From: Pratylenchus scribneri
Taxonomy: Eukaryota > Nematoda > Chromadorea > Rhabditida > Pratylenchidae
DNA length: 64,000 bases
Direction of reading: 5' to 3'
NCBI GenBank assembly: GCA_030063045.1
Contig: JAQSEB010000002.1
Location: 2,108,001-2,172,000 of the forward strand
In this document: one piece after another, positions 50,324 through 60,630 of the stretch
Layout of the letters: each line of letters opens with the position of its first letter
Numbering within the stretch: position 1 is the stretch's first letter
Translations under genes and position numbers: made by a program
Notes under the pieces: generated by a model
Databases searched by the model: none
The model's input: the letters and a program-made list of their open reading frames with translations, nothing else
What the model was told of the DNA's origin: nothing

Positions 50324-53300
50324 ATGTCCGGTCTTGACGACAATCCATTTGCCGATCCATTCAAGGTTCGCAATAAAGGGAATAGTCCATAAAGAATATC
50401 GTAATGATTATAGTATAAAATTAACAATTTGCTACGGTCAATTTTGACCTAATATGATCACTGGAAAGACAATTTATTTATTTAAAAAATAGCTGAAAAG
50501 CAGCTATTTAAATTAAAATATATCCCATATTTGGCCTCAAGATTGTGGAAAAAATTGATGCTTTAGATTAGACTTGGTTGTCAAGAATAGGAATAGTAAA
50601 TAGCTAAATAGTACATCGGGTAAGTTTTCAATGATCCAAACCAAATCCAAACATGTGTCCAAAATGCATTAAAATTTCCAAATTGTTTTCCACATATTTG
50701 TTTCATTTTTACGGAATGAGCTTATTAGTTTAAATGGCACTTTTGACAAAATGCCCAAAATTAGTAATTTTTCAACAGCTAGTAGAACAAGACCAACACT
50801 ATGGAGTATGAACATTATAGGAATAGAAAGACAATATATATGGCTAATTAATTAAAATAAGAATTTAATCAACTCGGCCAATATTTTTATTTAATAAGGT
50901 TAAACTCCTATAGTTGGCCTATATTTTTATTTAAATTACAATAATGTTACTCTATTCTATTATATATACCGTAGTTTTAGAGAATTGTCAAAATAAAAAG
51001 CTTAGGTATTATTATTAGTCCCATTCAATCTTTTAGCCTAGACTAGACTGAATTGTTTAAACATATTCCTTGTCAACGTGCAAAGTTAAATAAAATTATA
51101 TCAGAATTTAAAATTAATAGTTAATCAATTTTTGATTACAATGTCAAAAAATTTTGTCGAATGGATCAAGGCACAAATATTTTATTTTCCAAATTTAGGA
51201 TCCAGCTGTCCAACGTGCCGCAAGACCATCGCCGGCGGAGGAGGCAAATCCGATCAAAATTGGTGGCGGCATTCCACCACCACCCCAGCAACATTCGCCC
51301 AAAACTGGCTATGGGGGCACTTCGCAAACTCCGCCAAGACCGGTTAATTTTTCAGTTCTATATGGGCATATAAATTGGAAATAAATTTGGCAATTTGTAT
51401 CGAAAAGTTTTATAATTTAAATTACTCATTTTTAATATTTGCGCGTTCCATGGAAAAATCTTTTAAAACATTTCAATCAAACCAAGTTTTTCTAGTTAAC
51501 CCCCCCCCCCCCCACATAGGTCTTCAGGATTAGAGTTAGACGTTAGAGTCATTCGTGTTCGAGTATAGATTACGGATATGTGGTAAAAATGATCTCACAT
51601 ATACCATAACCCTAACAACCGAAGGGGGACACTTCACTTTCATTTTCATCCTTCTCATGAAAAAAGGATGTAAACTCCAGAAATACCCTGTACTGTAATA
51701 AATAGCCTAAACCAGTTTAGATAAAATTTATCTTAAATAAACCATTTTCAGTGAACCCGCAACCACCCTCATTCATTATTCTTTTTTTTTCTACTTTCTG
51801 TTCCTGGATTTTGAATCATTAGATTTTAGATAGATTTGAAAATCATGAAATTTGAAAAATTCCCCATTCTTATTTGCAATTTGCATACTTGCTTTTTCAC
51901 GTTCATCAGTCCTTTATCCAAGCATTCCTTTTTTTCATATCGATTTTTCGTATGCCTATTCCGTTACTAACTCGCGTACCCTTCCTCCCTGTCAATGCTT
52001 CTCGTTTTTCCTTGGCCACAGCCCGCCGCATAGGCCAACTATTTTTCCCATTCCTATATAATGGAATAATGGTTAAGAAGTGCCAATGCCGTCCCCCTAA
52101 GCCCACAATCCCAATTCTCAAAGCGGATGCCAATATTTGGTCACCATTTTCGATGTCCTTTTTTGCTTTTTCTCTTTCTGCTCTTATATTACTCCTCTGA
52201 TGAATAAAAATTATACTACTGCTATTATTCATGCTTATGGAAATTTTTAATGTTACTTTTTTTCTAATATGCAAAAATGTAGGAGAGGGAGCGGATTTTT
52301 AGGTCGCAAAAATCGCAAATAGGTGCCTATTTAGGGTTTTTTTCGGGAAATTTGCCAAAAATAGGTCTTTTAAAACCTAAAATTGGTAATTTTTGGCTTT
52401 TTATTGCATTTTTAACATGAAATTTTCCCTCAAAAAAGTGAAAAAATAGGTAAAATTGTAAAAAGCATGAAATAAATGTACAAAAAAATCATTTATGTGT
52501 TTTTCTCATCAAATCTGATGCCAAACAAAAAATAAAAATCCGCTCAATGTAGAAAACTGCCTAAAAAAAGCAGATATTTTTTAAATTTTTTTCAGAAATT
52601 TTTTAGACAATTCATCCAATTTTCTTTTTTATTAAAATTTAATTCCCACTTTTTAATATGAGTAATTATTTTTTTGCAAGAAAATAATATTTTTTTGCAA
52701 GAAAAAATGATTTTTTTGCAAGAAACTATTTTGCATATTTTTTTTGCAAGAAAATGTTATTTTTTTGCAAGAAAATACATATATTGCAACGAAAATATTC
52801 TTTTTACATCAAAATACAAATACATACATAAAAATTAAAAACCAATCGATTTTAATTTTATAAATAAAATTGTAAAAATAAAATGTTCACATAAAATTGT
52901 TATTATTTTCAGAGTTTAATTAAACTATGAAAAATTATCAATTAATTGCACAATTCCAACAAGAAACTGCTTTTAAAGAATGGTTTGATGCTGAAATTAA
53001 TTCGGATGAATGGACCAAGTAACTTAATACTATTTATGTTTAATTTTATTAATTTTCATTCAGGATGGCTGGGCATGTTGGACTTCGATTCGATACCGAT
53101 CATTTTTACTGCCGTTATGCTCGCCGTCAGGAAAACAAATGCCCAGTGGTGATGAGGATCAAAAACAACAAACAAACTGGCGAAGTTCTGGTGGAAAAGC
53201 ACGGAGAACATCATCATCCAGTGGAGAAAACAACAGGTTTCACGCGAGAAGAAAAAACAATTATGCGGTCCAAAATCGGAAGCCGTTTCACCGCCGGTCA

Positions 53301-56300
53301 AATACAAGATGAAATGCTGGTTTGCTATTTTTTTCCATTAAATCAAATTAAAAATAAAGGTTCAAAGCGGAAGTGCGCCAAAACTCAGGAAAATAGAAAA
53401 TTTTATGGGGCGAGAAAAAAAGAAGACCGGAATAACAGAACCATTGACAGTTGAGGAATTTCGCCAACTCGTGAATAAAGCTGCCGTTGTCCCAAATGAT
53501 GATCGAAAGGCGTACATCATCCATGCCGAAATCAACAACGGAAAGCAGTTCTGCATCGTCTGGACAACAAACAAATTGCATAATCGCCAACAACAACAGC
53601 CCAATTTGCATGTCGATGCCACCTACAAAATAACCAGCTATGGATTTCCCATGCTGGTATTTTCTTTTTAATTTGGAAAATTAATTAAAAATTAATTGCA
53701 GATGGCCGGATTCACTGATGCAAACGGGAAATTCTTCCCTTCGTTCATCGGGCTTGCATCGACTGAGGACACCTGGGCATATGAGCAGTTCTTCCAGGCG
53801 ATTGGCTATGAACCCGATGTCATTTTGGCAGATTCAGCGGCGGCAATCACGAAAGGTTAATCCAAAAATTTTTATTAATTCAAAATTTTTATTAATTCAA
53901 AAATATTTAGCGAGAATAAAAATCTGGCCGAATACCAAACGTGCAAATTGTTTTTTTCACGTGGCCAAAAATTTGAAAGAACGATTCAAATGCCGCCAAC
54001 TTTCGCCACTTCTCGACCAAATCATTGAGGATATAGGAATACTGCAGCAAGTTTTTTTTATTAAAATTATAATTTAAAAATTCAAAAATTTAGGCACAAA
54101 ATGAAGCGGAATTCATGGCGGCTCAACATGTCCTTTCAAAAGAATGGATGCACCGATACAATGCCAACAATACCGCTTTGGAGGCACTCCACTCGTTCGC
54201 CAAAGTTTACCTACTCCACGACCACAATTTCACCTGGTTCGCCGGCTACTCCGAATATGCATCAACAAATAACGCCCTCGAATGCGCCAATCGGATATTC
54301 AAGGATCGCGAAACTTTTCGCAGGCGACTTCCGGTGCGCGATTTCTTCTTGGTGGCGGAAAATGCACTGCAAAAATGGTGCATAAATCCAGATTTCCAGG
54401 TTTTTTAAATAGAAATTTTCTTTAAAAAAATAAGTATAGCACCCAGCAATGATCCCAACCATCCCCATAGATGTTTTCAAAGCGGCCTATGAACTGCAAA
54501 AAGAAGGCCGGATGGTCATAAATCAAGGCGAAATTTCAATCATGGCATCAGGTATCCATAATGCAAGACAATTGACCGAGGAAGAATTGGCCGCCAAATT
54601 CAATTTGCTCAATTTGGGAATCAACAACGACGCGGAGGATGTCGAATATGCCGATTGGAATTCCTATAAGCAGCTCAAAATGGAATTCCATGTCATCAAA
54701 CCGTCAACTGCTTGGCCAGGTTAAATAAATTCATTTAATAAATTAGTAAATTGAACATTCAGGATTCCTCAAATGCAATTGTTTCGTTGGATGTCGTGGG
54801 AAGGCCTGCAAGCACAACGTCATGTTGATGGTGCGCAATCGTCTCGTCGAATATCCCCCAGAAGTCACAGCCGAATTAATTGAGAAAAAGCGGAAGCCGG
54901 GACGTCCGAAGAAGGCAAGAGGCGGAGAGGCATTGAAAAGAAATTGAATGAATTTTATGATATTAATTTTCCACCATTGATCAAATTTTCCATTATTTGT
55001 GCTCAATTTTTTTGCCATTTACCTTTTATTTTAATTCCATTTTTTCTTTTTTCGATAAATAAAATTTTCCACATTAAAATTCAATTTTAAATATTGTCTC
55101 ATAAAAAATAATATAAAAATTTTTAGAAATTTTTTATTCCAAATATTGACCGAATAAATTTGTAATTATCTATCAAACACCTTTAATTTCTCTTTTATTA
55201 CAAAATGGTGAGTTATTAATATACCTAAAATTTTTGAAAATTAACTATGGATATGGGTACAAAAATGGTTTTAATTAATTTATAATTCCCCCAATATTTT
55301 ACTAAACAGGTTCAAACCGCTGTGCCAATGAGTGAGGACGAATTATTCCGCCAACAAGAGGAGTTGCGCAGACGAGAACAGGTAAAAAATTCATATTAAA
55401 GTTATTATTTTATATTTAAAAGTATAACAATATTATAATTTTCCTTTTATTAGGAATTACTTCAACGCCAGCAAGAATTTCAACGGCAACAAATGGGCGG
55501 TGGCGGAGTTAGAGGCCCGGCTCAACGACCACCACATAATTGGCCACCACTGCCACAATTCATTCCGTTGCAGCCTTGTTTCTACCAGGACATTGATGTG
55601 GAAATACCCGTTCAATTTCAGGTGGAATTTTTATAATTTTTTTTTAAAAAATTAATTAGAGATACTTATTGCGCTTGGGATAAGATTTTTTGTGTCTATT
55701 CGGGTTTTTTGGCCTCTAATTAGATGAATAAAAAGACCTCCCGCCGGTAGTCTAGTTTGTGTCACACATTTTTGCAAAAAAAAATTCTGCTAAAAATGTG
55801 TATTTAGGGGTTTTGGATGATGAGGGAGGAATCCGATTTTGAAAATTATTTTTCATGAATTAAATTTTCTGAACCAGTATAGGTATAGGTTTATAAACCG
55901 ATTTTGAAAAAATTGAACTTTGGTAATTTATCATTCGACGCGTATCGATTTGCTGATTGCTATTTATTTGCATAAAACCCAAAAACTAAAAAAATTATAA
56001 TTAAAAAAATAAATAAAATAATTCAAATTTTAAATAAATCCATTTAATTTAATTAGGAAACCGTTCGTCTTGTCTACTATGTCTATTTGGTTTATGTGCT
56101 CGCTTCGGTGGCCAATGTGATTGGGGCCTTTTTTTATTTGATTGGGGACGACGGTCCCATTGGTCTTATGCTTTTGGCCATAATCCAGTTGGTAATTTTC
56201 ACGCCGTGCGCATTCCTCTTTTGGTTCCGTCCTGTCTATAAGGCATTTCGGTGGGCAAAATAATTTTATAAATTTAAGAAAATAAAAATATATATTATAA

Positions 56301-56951
56301 TTTTTTCAGCGATGATTCCTCCTTCAATTTTATGATGTTTTTCCTGGTTTTATTTTTCCACACAATTTTTTGCATGGTCCAAATGCTTGGCCTCTCCTAT
56401 GCAATGTGAAAAAAATAAATTTTTTAAAAATATTTAATACTTAAATTTTTGAATATAAAAAACTAAAATTGACTTAAAAATTATTTTTTATTTATTTCCA
56501 GTGGCTGGACAGTCACATTACGTGTGTTCGGCACTCATTGGTTCATTGCCCTCATTATGCTTATCCCAACGTTGGGCTTCACAGCCGCCTTCATTGGCAT
56601 GGTCTTTTCATTGATTAAGGTGAAAAATTATTTTTATTAAATATTTAAAATAATTGAATTTTTTTATCTAAAGGTCCATCAATTTTATCGGGGTGCCGGA
56701 TTCAGTTTGGACAAAGCCCGTCAAGAATTCAGCAATGGAGTAATGGCGGACAGGAATGTGCAGAATGTGAGTACAACTGACAAACAAATTAATTTTAAAT
56801 TTTAAATTATTAATTTATAAGCAAAATATTCAAATTTATAATTAAATCATAAAATTTCAATAAAATTAATTATTTTTATTAGGCCGCCAATCACGCTGCC
56901 CGTGCCGCCGCCAATCATGCAGTGAATGAAATGGTCAGTGGACGATATTAG
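50324..56951 (+). CDS. Secretory carrier membrane protein (SCAMP)
   Basis: Nine exons (50324-50365, 51199-51342, 55310-55381, 55454-55621, 56057-56250, 56310-56405, 56502-56619, 56674-56766, 56883-56951), 331 residues, all in phase; normal SCAMP length. SCAMPs are four-helix proteins of recycling vesicles acting in exocytosis and endocytosis. The N-terminus has the NPFADPF EH-domain-binding motif, a Pro-rich part and a Gln/Arg-rich coiled coil ([13 protein letters not shown]). NWPPLP and PCFYQDI precede the four helices; [17 protein letters not shown] is the signature between helices 2 and 3. The tail has [19 protein letters not shown]. Intron 2 is 3967 bases and contains a MITE, a tandem repeat and the whole MULE transposase gene. 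Confidence 0.95.
52283..52545. mobile_element. Candidate MITE in the SCAMP intron
   Basis: GAGCGGATTTTT (52289-52300) and its exact reverse complement (52534-52545) bound about 260 bases. AATGTAG flanks it on both sides (52276-52282, 52546-52552), a possible 7-bp target duplication; the left end then has six extra bases. The interior is rich in AAAATAGG-type repeats. No coding capacity. Confidence 0.5.
52664..52791. repeat. Short tandem repeat with TTTTTTGCAAG core
   Basis: Five copies of TTTTTTGCAAG ending at 52680, 52701, 52722, 52750 and 52771 (spacing 21, 21, 28, 21), with a decayed sixth. It lies 140-260 bases before the MULE start codon, so it could be subterminal DNA of that element or part of its promoter. 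Confidence 0.7.
52927..54947 (+). CDS. MULE-type DDE transposase, intact
   Basis: Eight exons (52927-53018, 53064-53319, 53360-53656, 53702-53855, 53911-54050, 54094-54399, 54440-54719, 54763-54947), 569 residues, no stop or frameshift. A FLYWCH/WRKY-like zinc finger ([12 protein letters not shown] ... HGEHHH) binds DNA. The RNase H-like core has LHVDATYK (Asp202), [11 protein letters not shown] (Asp259), the CFFHVAKN box and TNNALEC (Glu376), so the DDE set is complete. A SWIM zinc finger follows (C513, C515, C524, H526), then an AT-hook-like RKPGRPKK. It moves or binds Mutator-like elements. It sits in SCAMP intron 2 on the same strand. I found no terminal inverted repeats around it, so it may be either a mobile element or a host-retained gene. 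Confidence 0.92.
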
Positions 56952-57962
56952 AAAAGAAATACCGGCAAAGGAAAGATGAATTAAAGTTTGAACATTGAAT
57001 GATGACGGATATATTTTTTCCAACTGATTTTTTGGTGATTTTTATTTTTATACGCATTTTCCCAATTCTATTATATTTTACTTCTTACATTCTTCAATTT
57101 TATACAATTTTTAAAATATTTTTCATATATTTTAAATACGACAATACAATTTTTTATATTTTTTCACAATGAAATCTAGTTTTGGCATTTGGTCGAAAGG
57201 ATACTTGAAAAAACATTTTCGTTCGTTGGTGATTTTAGCAAAAAAAAAAAACGAATTTAAATATTGAATGATTTGATGTGAAAATATTTATATTCAAATT
57301 TCAAAATGCATTCATTCATTTTTGTATTTTAAACTTTTTATTATTCTTTTTTTTTTCTCTTCGGACTTCTGTTGGAAATTATATATTTAAAATTCAACAA
57401 ATTTATTTTTTGGATTATTAATCATTTTTTCTGTTCGGATTCGTTCTTAATCATTTTTTCCAATAAATTCTATGCGATTTTTCTTTATCGAAAATGTTGG
57501 GGGTGGGAGTGGAAAATACCATAAATTATGGACTATATTAAAACTAAAGTAATAAGAATGAGGAACTTTTGACAAATGACCAATGAATATCGAATTTACA
57601 ATTGATATGTTTTTTCCGCTAATTTTTTGGTGATTTCTGTGCGAAACAGTGGATGCCGAATTGATGGGCCTAGAGGGAATGGCCAAGTGGAGAGGATCCC
57701 AATGGGAAATGAATTTGAAGCGTGGAATACGTGGAAGTTGTTATTGAAGGTAGCCAAGGAAAAGAAAGCAGATGGAATTCTTCAAAACATCAGTGCCAAA
57801 ATTATTAGAGAAGAGAGAAAAGAAAGAAAGATTGAAATGCGCGATTTTTTTTATGCCCAATATATGAGAATTCATATTATTATGTATTTGCATTTTATAA
57901 AAAAAACAAAGAGTTGAAATTAAAATAAAAAGTAAAATTAATCAACTAATTAATTTACTAAA
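56952..57962. other. Intergenic, no supported gene
   Basis: A short open frame at 57640-57910 has mixed coding character but no recognised product. The 57370-57520 part loosely resembles DNA after the next gene (59800-59930). Confidence 0.45.
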
Positions 57963-59628
57963 ATGTTAACAAAATATTTTCTGCTATTTTTATTATTATC
58001 CACAAACTTCCATTTAACAAATTCAATGGAAGGTAAATCGGTTGCTGAAACTGAAAAGAATAAAGGAAAGGAAAAAGAAAATACTGATCAAAGCGAATTT
58101 CCACAATATTCTCAACAATCGCAACAACAATTTGTTAGTCATGGAAACGATAAAGCAAAAGAAATAGCCTTTCCCCATCCCCAGCAAATTACTGCGTATC
58201 ATGGTTATTTAATAATAATTAAAAATTAATTGAATTATTCAAGATACTCGAATGCCTGCTGACGCCTACGAACAACTACAAAATATACAAGGTCATCCAA
58301 TTCATGAACCAATTGCATCACATTCAAGTAAAAATTAAATAAAGGGAAATATTATTCAATTGGTAAATATTTTCATCACAGATGAACCTTTTGAGACAAA
58401 CAGCGATTTACCTCCATTACCAGAACAAATTTCCTATCAACATCCGAGCAATTTTCCATTTCATCAACAGATGGATAATTTTTCGGAATTGGATCAACAA
58501 TTCATGCATCAGCTTTTATCTGATCTGGCAATGAGCTCAGATCATCAACAGCATTTAATCCAGCAGGGATTTGATCATTTAAATCAACCATATGTTAGAA
58601 ATTTGCATTCATATTTGTCAAACAAAATTGGCAATGAATTAGTGGAAGGAATAGGAAATACTGGTGAAAATCAAGCAACACAACATGGCTTGCCATTTTC
58701 TGGCCATCAGCAGCTAAAGTCCTTTGGGCAAATTGCCGGATTTCAGCAACCACAAGAAATAGGAGGAAATGACGGAATTCTTAAATCTGATGCTGGTAAA
58801 AATCAGGCAAAGGGACAATTATTCTTAGGGATAGGCAGATCTCTGTTGACTCCTGAACAAATTGACAAACTTCATAAAGGCGAAAATGCCTTGACTCCTG
58901 AACAAATTGTCCGAGCCAGATATCATGGAATAGGAGGTGGGATTCATGGATCTGCTAGTATTGCTGAAGAATCGGGCAGTGGAAAATATTCACATCATCA
59001 TCAATTTTTGGGGAAAGGGAAATCAAATGTAGAAGAAGAATCCAACCAACAATTGGGTGGAAGTGAATATAATAGGCACTTCGGTGATGGAATACACAAA
59101 AAATTGCCGTACAAAACAAGACAAAACTCTGTAATGAGACTGAGAATACTGCCACCATCAAGATTAGGAATGAGTGAAGAAGAACTGCAAAAAATGTCCT
59201 ATCATAAACCAGCTGATATGAGTGGAATTGAATCAAGTGGCAATATTCCCCCATGGATGGCCGAAATGTTAACACAAAAAGGAATGGTTGAAAAACAATG
59301 GGAAGAAATGGGCTATTCTAAACCTGCTGATGATATGATTGGAATTGAATCGAGTGACACTGTGCATCATCCCCATTCAATGCAAAATGTAATACCAAGT
59401 GAACATTTGTTGCCTCCACCTCCTATTACTGCTGCTGGAGATACTTCTGAAGGAAGTCTTAGCGCTAAATCTGTAAATCGAAAGAGAAAACATAAAGATG
59501 ATTCAATTACAAACAAAGAAGGATCTTCTAAATCAAATCCAATTGAAATTGACAAAGTTGCTTCAAAAAGTCAAGGAGAATTGAGTCCTCCCCATTCTTC
59601 GCAAAAACTGCGTGGGAGAAAAACATAA
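57963..59628 (+). CDS. Secreted Gln/His-rich protein with NLS-like cluster
   Basis: Three exons (57963-58203, 58244-58327, 58382-59628), 523 residues, both introns phase 1. Signal peptide MLTKYFLLFLLLSTNFHLTNS. The mature protein is rich in Gln, His, Ser and Gly without a known domain. Internal repeats are visible: LTPEQIDK / LTPEQIVR, and KMSYHKPADMSGIESS / EMGYSKPADDMIGIESS. Near the C-terminus NRKRKHK (474-480) is a classical nuclear-localisation-like cluster, and the last residues are LRGRKT. A secreted protein with a nuclear signal is a pattern seen among effectors of plant-parasitic nematodes; this is inference, and the basic cluster may have another use. The long last exon is unusual among the many-exon genes here. 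Confidence 0.72.
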
Positions 59629-60630
59629 ACAAACTGTAAAGGATACAGAAGAATTTGACTGATACATTCATTTTAAGTTTATCTGACCATTATCATGATG
59701 ATTTACCAAGCACAACAAATTTCAACATTGATCTGATGTGAACATTTTTTACATTTAAAAAAGGTGAATATTTTCTAATTTCTTTTTATTTTTGACTATC
59801 TGGAAATTATATTTACTCAATAATTTCAATTTTTTTTCGGATTATAATCATTTTTTCGATAAATTCATTGTGATAATGATACTTCTTTATTGATATAAAA
59901 GATTGGGTGAAGTTGGAAAAGGCTTAAATTTTTACTATGCGAAATTAGTCTTATTACTGTACGGAAACTAAGGTCATAGAATGAAATTGACATTTTCCAC
60001 GCTTTTTTATTTTCGAGGAATTTAAGTGTTGCGGAAAACATGGATTAAATTTTTCACATTCCAGTTTCGTCCCCAATCCTTTCCTTTATTTTCTCCGTAC
60101 TAATTCCGAGATTAAGCAAATAAATGTACCTTCTTGGTGCCATATATTCTATTGGCAAACGCCAAATTGGCTTTACCCAAAAAACCTCTTTTTTCTTTTT
60201 GGAATTTATAATTGCTGAATGTGAGAATGCAGCGACAAATTGTGTAAACACTCAAAAAGGGATATCTTTTATTTTTTGCTCCAAATATTTCAACAATTTT
60301 CCATATTTTAATAAGTTTAATTTATGGCTTATAATTTTTATTTGCTCTTTTCTAAACATATATTAATGTCAATAAATAATTTTTAAAAATTTTATTATCA
60401 TAATTGTATATTTTTAAATACCGTATAGCCTTTTTTAATAACATTTTATTCCATTTCCCAAATCCATAGTTCCACTAAACTCTACAAAATCCACTATAAA
60501 TTGTAAAAAAATGTCCATAAATTATGGAATTATATTCAACATTTTTCCAAATATTTGAGGGTTGAAAAATAATTCCCCATCTGATTTTAATTGATGTTTT
60601 AAGATGTATAATTTTTAAATATTTTAAAAT
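59629..60630. other. Intergenic, no gene seen
   Basis: AT-rich. Contains a weak relative of the 57370-57540 sequence (pattern CGGATTATAATCATTTTTTC; CCATAAATTATGG near 60520). Should contain the promoter of the channel gene. Confidence 0.45.

Noticed and set aside
51852..52274. Open frames on both strands in the SCAMP intron
   Set aside because: Overlapping frames without splice sites; they precede the MITE and look like composition effects.
57627..57917. 96-codon frame before the Gln/His-rich gene
   Set aside because: Begins and ends without clear signals and has no domain; only part has coding-like codons.
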